Shown here one piece after another: positions 28,963-37,545 of a DNA stretch of 64,000 bases. The stretch lies in assembly GCF_004364555.1 (NCBI RefSeq), contig NZ_SOAM01000002.1, positions 682,001 through 746,000 on the forward strand. Direction: 5' to 3'. A program made the translations under genes and the position numbers. The stretch's first letter is position 1. Every line of letters starts with the position of its first letter. Under the pieces are notes generated by a model. It was given only the letters and a program-made list of their open reading frames with translations, was not told where the DNA came from and made no database searches. The stretch comes from Amnibacterium kyonggiense (lineage in GTDB: Bacteria > Actinomycetota > Actinomycetes > Actinomycetales > Microbacteriaceae).

Positions 28963-30501
28963 TCAGTGCAGCGGGCCGGTCGCGGACTCGGCGGCGGCGC
29001 GGACCGCACCGTCGCGGACGAGGGCCGTCGCGACCTCGATCTCGGGGGCCAGGAAGCGGTCGGGGCCGGGCCCGGCGACCTGCTCGCGGAGGCGCGCGAC
29101 GACGGCCGCGGTGGCGGGCGCCGGCGCGAGCGGCGCGCGCAGGTCGAGCGCGCGGGCCGCGGACAGGACCTCGACGCCGAGCACGGCGGCGAGCGCGTCG
29201 ATGCCGCGGCGGAGCTTGCGGGCCGCGTGCCAGCCCATCGACACGTGATCCTCCTGCATCGCCGACGACGGGATCGAGTCGACGGAGGCGGGCACCGCGA
29301 GCCGCTTCAGCTCGCTGACGAGACCGGCCGCCGTGTACTGGGCGATCATCAGGCCGGAGTCGACGCCGGCGTCGTCCGCGAGGAACGCGGGGAGGCCGTG
29401 GCTGCGCTTCGGGTCGAGGAGGCGGTCGGTGCGGCGCTCCGACATGCTCGCCACGTCGGCGACGGCGATCGCGAGGAAGTCGAGCACGTAGCCGACCGGG
29501 GCGCCGTGGAAGTTGCCGTTCGACTCGACGCGGCCGTCCGCGGTCACGACCGGGTTGTCGATCGCCGCGGCGAGCTCGCGCTCGGCGACCTGCGCCGCGT
29601 GCGACCACGTGTCGCGCGCCGCGCCGTGCACCTGCGGGGCGCAGCGGAGGGAGTAGGCGTCCTGGACGACGGTGTGCTCGGGGCCGCGATGGCTCTCGCG
29701 GATCGTCGACCCCGCCATCGTCGCGACGAGGTTCGCCGCGGCAGCCTGCTGCCCGGCCTGCGGGCGGAGGGCGACGAGGTCCGCCGCCCAGGCCGCGTCG
29801 GTGCCGAGCAGCGCCTCGGTGGACATCGCCGCGGCGACGTCCGCCGTCGCGAGCAGCGTCGCGAGGTCGTGCAGGGCGAGCGCGAGCATCCCGAGCATGC
29901 CGTCGGTGCCGTTGACGAGGGCGAGGCCCTCCTTCTCCGCCAGCTCGACGGGCGCGATGCCCGCCGCGGCGAGCGCGTCGGCGGCCTCGCGCGGCTCGCC
30001 GTCGGCGTCGCGGACGCGCCCCTCCCCCATCAGCACGAGCGCGCAGTGCGCGAGCGGTGCGAGGTCGCCGGAGCAGCCGAGCGATCCGTACTCGTGCACG
30101 ACCGGCGTGATCCCCGCGTTCAGCACGGCGAGGTAGGCGTCGAGCGTCGACTCGCGGACGCCGGTGCGACCGGTCGCGAGCGTCTGGATCCGGAGCAGCA
30201 TGAGCGCGCGGACGACCTCCCGCTCGACCTCGGGGCCGGTGCCCGCGGCGTGGCTGCGGATGAGGCTGCGCTGCAGGCGCGTGCGCTCGTCGGGCGCGAT
30301 GAACGTCGTGGCGAGCGCGCCGAACCCGGTCGAGACGCCGTAGTGCGGCTGCGGGTCGACGGCGAGCGCGTCGATCACGGTCCGGGAGGCGACGACCCGG
30401 TCGCGCGCCGCCGCGTCCAGCACCACCCGGGCCCCGCCGCGGGCGACCCGCACCACCTCGTCCACCCCGAGCGGCGCCCGGCCCACCGACACGACCTGCA
30501 T
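28963..30501 (-). CDS. hutH: Histidine ammonia-lyase (Cys-Ser-Gly cofactor triad)
   Basis: HutH removes ammonia from histidine to make urocanate. The 512-aa protein has [15 protein letters not shown], the cofactor loop [31 protein letters not shown] and [18 protein letters not shown]. The MIO cofactor precursor reads Cys143-Ser144-Gly145 instead of the common Ala-Ser-Gly. Streptomyces HutH proteins also have Cys here, so it should be functional. ATG at 30501 is 78 bases from the divergent IclR start. It is the first gene of the five-gene hut operon. Confidence 0.97.
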   Translation of the reverse strand: MQVVSVGRAPLGVDEVVRVARGGARVVLDAAARDRVVASRTVIDALAVDPQPHYGVSTGFGALATTFIAPDERTRLQRSLIRSHAAGTGPEVEREVVRALMLLRIQTLATGRTGVRESTLDAYLAVLNAGITPVVHEYGSLGCSGDLAPLAHCALVLMGEGRVRDADGEPREAADALAAAGIAPVELAEKEGLALVNGTDGMLGMLALALHDLATLLATADVAAAMSTEALLGTDAAWAADLVALRPQAGQQAAAANLVATMAGSTIRESHRGPEHTVVQDAYSLRCAPQVHGAARDTWSHAAQVAERELAAAIDNPVVTADGRVESNGNFHGAPVGYVLDFLAIAVADVASMSERRTDRLLDPKRSHGLPAFLADDAGVDSGLMIAQYTAAGLVSELKRLAVPASVDSIPSSAMQEDHVSMGWHAARKLRRGIDALAAVLGVEVLSAARALDLRAPLAPAPATAAVVARLREQVAGPGPDRFLAPEIEVATALVRDGAVRAAAESATGPLH

Positions 30502-30555
30502 GGCTCCATCGTTCGCCCGCGCCCGATGCGGCGCGAGCGCCTCCTCGCCATCCGC

Positions 30556-30571
30556 GTCTCACCCGTGAGAC
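30556..30571. promoter_or_regulatory. Candidate IclR (HutR) operator
   Basis: gtctca (30556-30561) and tgagac (30566-30571), separated by four bases, form a perfect palindrome in the hutH-iclR divergent spacer. It is 8 bases before the IclR start and 54 bases before the hutH start. IclR-type HutR regulators control hut genes in Corynebacterium, which supports the assignment. The half-site sequence differs from the published Corynebacterium motif as I recall it. Confidence 0.6.
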
Positions 30572-30579
30572 ACTCGCGC

Positions 30580-31338
30580 ATGCCCTCCGCCGCGCCCGCC
30601 GCCCGCGGCGCGCTGCGGATCCTCGCCCAGCTCGGGGCGTCCCGCGGGCCCGTGGCCGCCGGGCAGCTCGCCGCCGCGACGGGACTGCCGCGCGCCTCGG
30701 TGTACCGGCTGCTCGGGGTGCTCGAGGAGGAGGGCTTCGTCCTCCGGTTCCCGGAGGACCACCGCTGGGGCATCGGCATCGCGGCGTTCGAGCTCGCGGG
30801 CGGCTACAACCGGCAGGAGCCGCTCACCCGGCTCGGCCGCCCGATCGTCGCGGCCCTTGTCGACCGGGTCGGCGAGAACGCGCACCTCGCCGCGCTCCAC
30901 GGCCGCGACGTGATCTACCTGATCGAGGAGCGCGCGGCCCGCCGCCCCGCGCTCGTGACGGACGTCGGCGTGCGCCTGCCCGCGCACGTCACCGCGAGCG
31001 GCCTCGCGCAGCTCGCCGCGCTGCCGAAGGCGCAGGTGCGCGCGCTGTACCCGGACCGCGCCGCCTTCGCGCAGCGCGGTGACGTCGGGGTGGGGTCGTA
31101 CGGCGCGCTGCGCCGGGTCCTCGACGCGGCGACCGCCCGCGGGTGGGCCGTCGAGGACGGGGAGGTCACGCCCGGCACCGCCTCGGTCGCCGTGCCCGTG
31201 CGCGACCACGCGGGCTGGCCGGTCGCGGCGCTCGCGGTGACGTTCGTGCGGGGCGAGGTCCGCCCCGAGGACCGGGCCGATCTCGCCGCGGTCGTCGCGG
31301 AGCAGGCCGCCCTGTTCGCCCGGCGCCTCGCCCGGTGA
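30580..31338 (+). CDS. IclR-family regulator, probable hut regulator
   Basis: This 252-aa protein has an N-terminal winged helix ([53 protein letters not shown]). The C-terminal IclR effector domain includes [36 protein letters not shown] and [23 protein letters not shown] at 30580 follows the palindrome directly, with no clear ribosome-binding site, so a leaderless or near-leaderless transcript is possible. Divergent placement to hutH suggests it senses histidine or urocanate. It overlaps the kinase-like gene downstream as GTGA. Confidence 0.92.
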   Translation: MPSAAPAARGALRILAQLGASRGPVAAGQLAAATGLPRASVYRLLGVLEEEGFVLRFPEDHRWGIGIAAFELAGGYNRQEPLTRLGRPIVAALVDRVGENAHLAALHGRDVIYLIEERAARRPALVTDVGVRLPAHVTASGLAQLAALPKAQVRALYPDRAAFAQRGDVGVGSYGALRRVLDAATARGWAVEDGEVTPGTASVAVPVRDHAGWPVAALAVTFVRGEVRPEDRADLAAVVAEQAALFARRLAR

Positions 31339-32120
31339 GCGCCGACGACCGGCTGCGCTCGTGGGGCGCCGAGCCGACCGGCGAGCGGTGGTCGACGCCG
31401 TCCTCCGACCTCACCGCGGGCGTGCTGGCCGGCGAGCCCGTGATCCTGAAGATCGCCCGGATCGAGGAGGAGCGCCGCGGCGGTCGACTGATGGCCTGGT
31501 GGAGCGCGCACGGCGGCCTGCCCGTCCTCGCCGCGGACGACGACGCGATCCTGATGCGGCGCGCCACGGGCGGTCGCTCGCTCCTCGCGATGTCCGCGGC
31601 GGGGCTCGACGACGAGGCGGAGGAGGTCCTGCTCGACACCGTCCTCGCGCTGCACGCCGCGCCGGTGCCGCCCGCCGCCGTCGGCCTCCTCCCGCTCCGC
31701 ACCTGGTTCCGCGACCTGGTCGACGAGCCGCAGACCGACCCGCTGCTCGACCGCGCGGCCTCGGTGGCCCGCGACCTGCTCGCCGAGGACGGGCCGACGG
31801 TCGCGCTGCACGGCGACGTCCACCACGGCAACGTCCTCGACCTCGGCGACCGCTGGGCCGCGATCGACCCGAAGGGCCTCGTCGGGCACCCGGCGTTCGA
31901 CGTCGCCAACCTCTGCTGCAACCCGACGGAACGGACCGCCGTCGAGCGGCTGGACCGCAGGCTCGACCGCTCCGCCGAGCGGCTGAGGCTCGACCGGGCG
32001 GTGCTGGAGGCCTGGGTCGTCGCGTGGTGCGGCCTGTCGCTGGCCTGGTCGGGCGCCGCCGACTCCTGGCACGCGACCACGGCCCGGCGGATCCTCGAGC
32101 GGCTCGTCGCCCGGCGCTGA
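31335..32120 (+). CDS. APH(6)/hydroxyurea-type phosphotransferase
   Basis: This 261-aa protein matches the aminoglycoside 6-phosphotransferase/hydroxyurea kinase family. Seen: ATP-site lysine in PVILKIARIEEERRGGRLMA, catalytic VALHGDVHHGNVLDLGDRWA, and metal-binding AIDPKGLVGHPAFDVANLCC. GTG at 31335 overlaps the IclR stop (GTGA), so the two are translationally coupled. That linkage suggests a metabolic role or coordinated expression with the regulator rather than a mobile resistance gene. No mobile element is near. Whether it gives streptomycin resistance cannot be told from sequence. Confidence 0.85.
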   Translation: MSADDRLRSWGAEPTGERWSTPSSDLTAGVLAGEPVILKIARIEEERRGGRLMAWWSAHGGLPVLAADDDAILMRRATGGRSLLAMSAAGLDDEAEEVLLDTVLALHAAPVPPAAVGLLPLRTWFRDLVDEPQTDPLLDRAASVARDLLAEDGPTVALHGDVHHGNVLDLGDRWAAIDPKGLVGHPAFDVANLCCNPTERTAVERLDRRLDRSAERLRLDRAVLEAWVVAWCGLSLAWSGAADSWHATTARRILERLVARR

Positions 32121-32125
32121 CGCTC

Positions 32126-32204
32126 GCGGATCCGCACTGCTCGGCCGACACGCCGGAGCGCGGCGCACCCCGGCCGGCGTGTCGCTCGATTTCTGCGGAT
32201 CCGC
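32126..32204. terminator. Double palindrome, copy B (convergent-gene junction)
   Basis: Outer arms gcggatccgca (32126-32136) and tgcggatccgc (32194-32204) are 11 bp and perfect. Inner arms cgacacgccgg (32146-32156) and ccggcgtgtcg (32174-32184) are also 11 bp and perfect. A further copy of the right outer arm starts at 32213. It lies between the convergent kinase and fusion-aminotransferase genes, as copy A (17917-17994) lies between GH3 and GT28. A bidirectional terminator or a dispersed repeat family is likely. Confidence 0.75.
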
Positions 32205-32228
32205 GGAGGATCTGCGGATCCGCGAGGC

Positions 32229-35066
32229 TCACCAGCCGGTGGCGAGGACCTCGTCGAGCTGCGCGACGAAGAAGTCCGCCGCGTCCTCGGGGAGGACGAG
32301 CGGCGGCTTGATCTTCAGCACGTTCTTGTGATCGCCCGTCGGCTGCACGACCACGCCGCGCGTGAGGAGGCGGTCGCAGATCGCCGCGGCCTCGACCGTC
32401 GCCGGCGTGCGCGTCGCGCGGTCCCGCACGAGCTCGACGCCGAGGTAGAGCCCCGCACCGTGGACGGCGCCGATGATCCCGTGCCGCGCGGCGAGCCCCT
32501 CGAGCGCCGTCCTGAGCCGGTCCCCGACGACGCGGGCGCGCTCCTGCAGCCCCTCCTCGCGGAGCACCCGGAGGACCGTCGAGGCGGCGACCGACGAGAC
32601 GGGGCTGCCGCCGGTCGACGAGAAGAACGAGCCCTCGGAGCCGAACCGCCGGGCGACGTCCGCGGTCGTGATCACGGCGCCGACCGGGAAGCCGTTGCCG
32701 AGGGACTTCGCGACCGTCACAACGTCCGGGACGACGCCCTGCTGCTCGAAGCCCCAGAACCACCGCCCGAGGCGGCCGAGGCCGACCTGCACCTCGTCGG
32801 CGATCGCGAGGCCGCCGCGCTCGCGGACCGCCGAGTAGACCTCGCGCAGGTAGCCGTCCGGCAGCGGGACGCCGCCGGCGTTGCCGAAGAACGGCTCGGC
32901 GAGGAACGCCGCGGGCGGGCTGGGCAGCGCGCGGATCGCGGCCGCCGCCTCCGGGCCGTAGCGCCGCGCCTCCGCGTCGCGGTGCCGCCCGCGGTAGGCG
33001 TTCGGGGCGTCGACGACGTGCACCCAGTCGGGCCGGGTGCCGATGGCGTTCGGGTTGTCGGCGATGGAGGTGGACACGGCGTCGCTCGCGAGCGTCCACC
33101 CGTGGTACGCCTCGCCCACCGCGACGATCCCCGTCCTGCCGGTCGCGGCGTGCGCGACACGGATGGCGAGGTCGACCGCCTCGGAGCCCGAGTTCACGAG
33201 GAGGACGCGGTCGAGCGGATCGGGCAGCAGGCCCGCGAGCGTCGTCGCGAGGTCCGTGATCGCCCGGTAGTGGAACCGCGAGTTCGTGTTCAGCAGCCCG
33301 AGCTGCCGCGCGACGGCGGCGGTCACGGCGGGGTGGGCGTGGCCGATCGCGGTGACGTTGTTCACCATGTCGAGCAGGACCCGGCCGCGCGACTCGACGA
33401 GGTGGACGCCCCATCCGCGCTCGATCCGCGGCGGTGCGCTCCAGTAGTGCTCCTGGACGTCCGCGAGCGCCGCGTCGCGTCGCCGGAGGAGCGCGGCGTC
33501 GTCCTCCGGCTCGGTCAGCGGGAGGCCGAGCAGCGGGCCGGGGTCGGCGACGAGGGCCAGCCAGCCCGGTGCGAGCTCGCGGCGGACGAGCAGCGGCACC
33601 GCGGGCGCGTCGTCGGCGACGAGCTGCACGTCGACCCGCCCGCCGGGCGGCAGCACCACGAGCTCGTCGCCCTCCTGCCGCGGCCCGTCCTCCGGCGCCG
33701 CACCCGCCAGGAGCAGTCGGAGACCCGCGCCGTGCAGCGCGCCGTCGCGGACCGCACCGGTCCACGGCGCGGCGAGCACGAGCGGTTCGGGCCCGGCCCA
33801 CAGCGTCGCCGCGGTCGGGACGCTCGGCACGCCCGCCGCGTCGAGCGGCCGGGTCGAACCGATGCGCGCGACCCCGGCGGGCGCCGCGACCGGCTCGTGG
33901 GCGCTCGCCGCGGCCAGGTCCTCGAAGCGCGCCTCGAGCCAGGCGCCGTCGTCGGCGAGGGGCGACGTGACGCCGAGGTCGATCGGCGCCGCGGTCGCGA
34001 GCCGGCCGCGGGGCGTCGGAAGGCGCCGGGGCCGGCCGAGCGCGTCCCGGATCAGTGCGGTCATCACGACGGCGGGGACGCCGACGGCGCCGCTGAACAT
34101 GCGCCACTCGCGGTCGAGCGCGGACGCCGCGTAGTCGTTCGCGGCGTCGAGCGCGACCTGCTGCGCACCGCTGACGACGAGCACCGCGCCGCGCAGCTGC
34201 ACGAGGGGCCAGAGGGCGGCGATCTCCGCGTCGGAGAGCGGTGCGACCGCGTCGAACGCCCGGACGGCGGGCAGCGCGGTCCACGGGTCGCCGCCCGGGT
34301 GGTGGAGGAGGCACGAGAGCGCCACCGCGAGCTCGCCCACCCGCCAGCCCCGGGCGACGTCCCCGAAGTCGATGATGCCGTCCGGGAGGCGCCCGTCCGC
34401 CCCGACCACGAGGTTGTCGTCGGTGAGGTCCCAGTGCCCGGCCTGCACGGGCAGGTCGCCGGCCACGCGCTGGACGGCGCCCCAGGCCTCGTCCGTCGCA
34501 CGCCGGATCGCGTCGTGCCGGTCGGCGTCCGGGTGCCCGAGGAGGTCCACCACCCGCCGCGACTCGCGGAGGTCCCACTGCAGCACCCGGTCGAGGCCGG
34601 GGTGCTCGAAGTCCGCCAGCGCCGCCGACACGCGGCCCGCGATCGACCCCATCCGCGCGACGACGTCCGGACCGAGGTGGCCGCGGCCGACGAGCGTGCC
34701 GCCCGGCAGGAAGCGCAGGACGCGGGCGGTCAGCTCGCCGTCGGCACTCGGGAACCGGCCGGACGCGGGCCGGCCGCCGACCTCGAGCACCGTGGCGATC
34801 CGGAGGTCCGGCGCGGCGGCCTGCACGGCCGCGGCCGCCACCTCCTGCGCCGCGATCTCCCGCTCCGGGAAGGCCGCGTTCGCGAGCTTGAGGACGCCGA
34901 GCGGGCCGTCCGCACCCCGGATCAGGAGGTTCTGGTCCTGCTGGCTGCCGAGCGACTCGAGGTCTCCCGGCACGCCGAGCGCATCGGCGATCGCCGCCGC
35001 CTCCGCGAGCGGCAGGTCGGGAGCGGGCAGCTCCCCCGCGGCGAAGAAGTCGAAGGCGGTCGGCAC
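32229..35066 (-). CDS. Kinase-like / class III aminotransferase fusion
   Basis: This 945-aa protein joins three parts. Residues about 25-330 are an APH/homoserine-kinase-like fold (catalytic GHWDLTDDNLVV and metal-binding GIIDFGDVARGWRVGELAVA). Residues about 350-520 are a middle region in the place where relatives have an M23 peptidase-like domain, but I see no zinc motif. Residues about 525-945 are a class III PLP aminotransferase (LLDMVNNVTAIGHAHPAV; YHGWTLASDAVS; IADEVQVGLGRLG; PLP lysine in VTVAKSLGNGFPVG). GTG at 35066 follows GGGAGG with eight-base spacing and was preferred to ATG at 35084. Related fusions act on phosphorylated amines; the substrate here is unknown. It is four codons from rsmB. 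Confidence 0.85.
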   Translation of the reverse strand: MPTAFDFFAAGELPAPDLPLAEAAAIADALGVPGDLESLGSQQDQNLLIRGADGPLGVLKLANAAFPEREIAAQEVAAAAVQAAAPDLRIATVLEVGGRPASGRFPSADGELTARVLRFLPGGTLVGRGHLGPDVVARMGSIAGRVSAALADFEHPGLDRVLQWDLRESRRVVDLLGHPDADRHDAIRRATDEAWGAVQRVAGDLPVQAGHWDLTDDNLVVGADGRLPDGIIDFGDVARGWRVGELAVALSCLLHHPGGDPWTALPAVRAFDAVAPLSDAEIAALWPLVQLRGAVLVVSGAQQVALDAANDYAASALDREWRMFSGAVGVPAVVMTALIRDALGRPRRLPTPRGRLATAAPIDLGVTSPLADDGAWLEARFEDLAAASAHEPVAAPAGVARIGSTRPLDAAGVPSVPTAATLWAGPEPLVLAAPWTGAVRDGALHGAGLRLLLAGAAPEDGPRQEGDELVVLPPGGRVDVQLVADDAPAVPLLVRRELAPGWLALVADPGPLLGLPLTEPEDDAALLRRRDAALADVQEHYWSAPPRIERGWGVHLVESRGRVLLDMVNNVTAIGHAHPAVTAAVARQLGLLNTNSRFHYRAITDLATTLAGLLPDPLDRVLLVNSGSEAVDLAIRVAHAATGRTGIVAVGEAYHGWTLASDAVSTSIADNPNAIGTRPDWVHVVDAPNAYRGRHRDAEARRYGPEAAAAIRALPSPPAAFLAEPFFGNAGGVPLPDGYLREVYSAVRERGGLAIADEVQVGLGRLGRWFWGFEQQGVVPDVVTVAKSLGNGFPVGAVITTADVARRFGSEGSFFSSTGGSPVSSVAASTVLRVLREEGLQERARVVGDRLRTALEGLAARHGIIGAVHGAGLYLGVELVRDRATRTPATVEAAAICDRLLTRGVVVQPTGDHKNVLKIKPPLVLPEDAADFFVAQLDEVLATGW

Positions 35067-35088
35067 GCCCTCAGCCTCCCGCATCGGG

Positions 35089-36474
35089 TCAGGGCTCGAG
35101 GGCCAGGAGCTGGACGAACATCGCGTCGGTGCCGTGGCGGTGCGGCCAGAGCTGGGCGGCCGTGCCGCGCTCGGCGTCCTGCAGCCGCCGGTCCGCGATC
35201 CGGTCGACCACGGGAGCGGTCGGCACGGCGCGGAGCGCGGGGTGCCGCTCGAGCGCCGCGGCGACGACCTCGGTCGTCTCGGCGACCACCGGCGAGCAGG
35301 TGACGTAGGCGAGCAGGCCGCCGGGCACGAGCGCTGCGACGGCCGCGTCGAGCAGCTCGCCCTGGAGGGCGGCGAGCGCCGGGACGTCCTCCGGCCGCTT
35401 CCGCCAGCGCGCCTCCGGCCGGCGACGCAGCGCGCCGAGGCCCGAGCAGGGCGCGTCGAGCAGGATCCGGTCGAAGCGCCGCTCCCCGTCCGCGAAGCGG
35501 CGCCCGTCGCCCGTCTCGACCGGGTGCTCGCCCGGGACGCCGGCGAGGGCGCGCTCGACGAGCCGCGCGCGGGCGGGCGTGATCTCGTTCGCGACGACGG
35601 TCGCGCCGCCGAGCCGCGCCTCGGCCGCGAGCAGCGCGGCCTTCCCGCCCGGACCCGCGCAGAGGTCGAGCCAGCGCTCGCCGTCCCGGACGGGCCGTGC
35701 GCGGGTCAGGGCGAGGGCCGCCAGCTGCGAGCCGGGATCCTGCACGCGGACGGTGCCGGCGGCGACGGCCGCGATCCGGCCCGGGTCGCCGCCGTCCAGC
35801 TCGACCCCGATCGGCGACAGGCGGTGCGGGCGCAGCGGCAGGCCGCCGCCGTCGAGCAGCTCGCCGCGCTCCGCGAGCCCCGGCAGGGCCGCGAGCCCGA
35901 CGGGCGGCGCCGCGTCGTCGACCTCCAGCAGCGGATCGAGGTCCCCGCCGCCGTCCGCCATCGTGCCGAGCGCGGCGTCGAGCTCCCGGACCACCCACGC
36001 CGGGTGCCCCGTCGCGAGGGCCGCGCGCTCGAAGCGGTCGGTCACGTCGGCGGTGAGCAGCGCGGTCCACTCGTCGGCCGTGCGCTCGCCGACGCGGCGG
36101 AGGACGGCGTTCGCGAACCCCGCCGCGCCCCGGCCGGCCGCGGCGCGCGCCTGCTCGACCGCCTGGTGCACCGCTGCGTGCCGGGCCGTCCGCAGGGCGA
36201 GGAGCTGATGGCTGCCGAGGCGCAGCACGTCGAGCACCGGCGGGTCGATCCGGTCGAGCGGCCTGCCCGCGGCCCGCGCGATGATCGCGTCGTACCGGCC
36301 GGCGAGGCGGAGGGTGCCGTACGCGAGCTCGGTGGCGAACGCGGCGTCCTCCCGCGACGGCTTCTGCCGGGCGAGCAGCGTCGGCAGCAGCAGGTTCGCG
36401 TACGCGTCCCGCTCCCGCACGCCCGTGAGGACCTCGAGCGCGATCCGGCGCGCGGGGCTGACCCGGTCGCTCAC
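35089..36474 (-). CDS. rsmB: 16S rRNA m5C967 methyltransferase
   Basis: RsmB methylates C967 of 16S rRNA using SAM. The 461-aa protein has an N-terminal NusB-like RNA-binding domain (ARRIALEVLTGVRERDAYAN, DPPVLDVLRLGSHQLLAL). The SAM-dependent fold has WLDLCAGPGGKAALLAAEA, the catalytic pair LLDAPCSGLGALRRRPEARW and AYVTCSPVVAETTEVV. GTG at 36474 overlaps the fmt stop (GTGA). The fmt-rsmB pairing is standard, and in Mycobacterium rpe follows directly. Here accessory block 1 separates rsmB from rpe. Confidence 0.95.
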   Translation of the reverse strand: MSDRVSPARRIALEVLTGVRERDAYANLLLPTLLARQKPSREDAAFATELAYGTLRLAGRYDAIIARAAGRPLDRIDPPVLDVLRLGSHQLLALRTARHAAVHQAVEQARAAAGRGAAGFANAVLRRVGERTADEWTALLTADVTDRFERAALATGHPAWVVRELDAALGTMADGGGDLDPLLEVDDAAPPVGLAALPGLAERGELLDGGGLPLRPHRLSPIGVELDGGDPGRIAAVAAGTVRVQDPGSQLAALALTRARPVRDGERWLDLCAGPGGKAALLAAEARLGGATVVANEITPARARLVERALAGVPGEHPVETGDGRRFADGERRFDRILLDAPCSGLGALRRRPEARWRKRPEDVPALAALQGELLDAAVAALVPGGLLAYVTCSPVVAETTEVVAAALERHPALRAVPTAPVVDRIADRRLQDAERGTAAQLWPHRHGTDAMFVQLLALEP

Positions 36475-37385
36475 GTGAGCACCACGGCCGCGCCGGCGCC
36501 GCGCAGCCAGGTGTCGGCGGGCATCGCGGCGCGGCCCTCGGGCTGCACGCGCAGCAGCTCGAGCGCACCGTCTCCGCAGCCGACGAGCACGCGGCGGCCA
36601 TCGGCCGCGACCGCGCCGGGCGCGATGGCGCCTGCGTCGCGGGCGGGCGCGGCCTCGAGCACCTTGAGCCGGCGGTCGCCGACCGTCGTCCACGCGCCGG
36701 GCTCGGGCGTGACGCCGCGCAGCCGGGCGAAGACGCGCTCCGCCGGGCGGGTCCAGTCGAGGCGGCCGTCGTCCAGGACGAGCTTCGGCGCGAGCGTCGG
36801 CTCGCCCTCCTGCGGGACCGCGACGGCCGTGCCGTCCGCGAGCCGATCCACCGCGCCGGCGAGCACGCGCGCACCGATCGGCGCCAGGCGTGCGAGCAGA
36901 TGACCGGCGGTCTCGAGGGCGCCGATCGCGACGGTCTCGCTCGCGAGGACCGGCCCGGTGTCGAGCCCGGCCTCGAGCCGGAACACCTCGACGCCGGTCT
37001 CCCGGTCGCCCGCGATGACCGCGCGCTGCACGGGCGCGGCGCCCCGCCAGCGCGGCAGCAGGGAGAAGTGGAGGTTCACCCAGCCGAGGCGGGGCGCGGA
37101 CAGCAGCGGCTCGCGCACCAGGCCGCCGTACGCGACGACGACGGCGAGATCGGCGTCGAGCGCGACGAGCTCGGCGGTCTCGTCCTCCCGCAGGCGGCTC
37201 GCGCGCAGCACGGGGAGCCCGAGCTCGACGGCGCGCGCCTCGACCGGCGACGGCGTGAGCACGCGCTTCCTGCCGAGCGGGGCGGGCGGACGGGTGACGA
37301 CGCGGACGACCTCGTGCGCGGAGGCGGCGAGCGCCTCGAGCGACGGGACGGCCGCCTCCGGGGTCCCGGCGAAGATGATGCGCAT
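36471..37385 (-). CDS. fmt: Methionyl-tRNA formyltransferase
   Basis: Fmt formylates initiator Met-tRNA using 10-formyl-THF. The 304-aa protein has the N-terminal RIIFAGTPEAAVPSLEALA, the folate-site LVVAYGGLVREPLL, catalytic NLHFSLLPRWRGAAPVQRAV and ETGVEVFRLEAGLDTGPVLA. ATG at 37385 is preceded by a 160-base spacer with strong hairpins. It overlaps rsmB by four bases. Confidence 0.96.
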   Translation of the reverse strand: MRIIFAGTPEAAVPSLEALAASAHEVVRVVTRPPAPLGRKRVLTPSPVEARAVELGLPVLRASRLREDETAELVALDADLAVVVAYGGLVREPLLSAPRLGWVNLHFSLLPRWRGAAPVQRAVIAGDRETGVEVFRLEAGLDTGPVLASETVAIGALETAGHLLARLAPIGARVLAGAVDRLADGTAVAVPQEGEPTLAPKLVLDDGRLDWTRPAERVFARLRGVTPEPGAWTTVGDRRLKVLEAAPARDAGAIAPGAVAADGRRVLVGCGDGALELLRVQPEGRAAMPADTWLRGAGAAVVLT

Positions 37386-37445
37386 CGCCCCAAGCCTCCC
37401 ATGAGGCTCAGAACCCTCGAGCGGGCTCGACCCGTCGCTGCGGGA

Positions 37446-37470
37446 CGCAGCGCCCGTTCAGGGCGCTGCG
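37446..37470. repeat. Strong hairpin between priA-like gene and fmt
   Basis: Arms cgcagcgccc (37446-37455) and gggcgctgcg (37461-37470) are perfect with a five-base loop. It sits in the 160-base spacer between the PriA-like gene and fmt, with a second GC-rich inverted repeat (gccgcgcc/ggcgcggc) nearer the PriA-like stop. It has no T-tract, so a processing or attenuation structure is as likely as a terminator. Confidence 0.65.
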
Positions 37471-37545
37471 CAGCCGCATCCCTCGCCCGGGAACACCGGA
37501 CGTGGGGCCCAGCCGCGCCGCAGCGGCGGCGGCGCGGCGATGAAC

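Noticed and set aside
31335-32120. Acquired resistance gene
   Set aside because: No transposase, integrase or composition break was seen nearby, and the gene is coupled by overlap to the chromosomal regulator gene.
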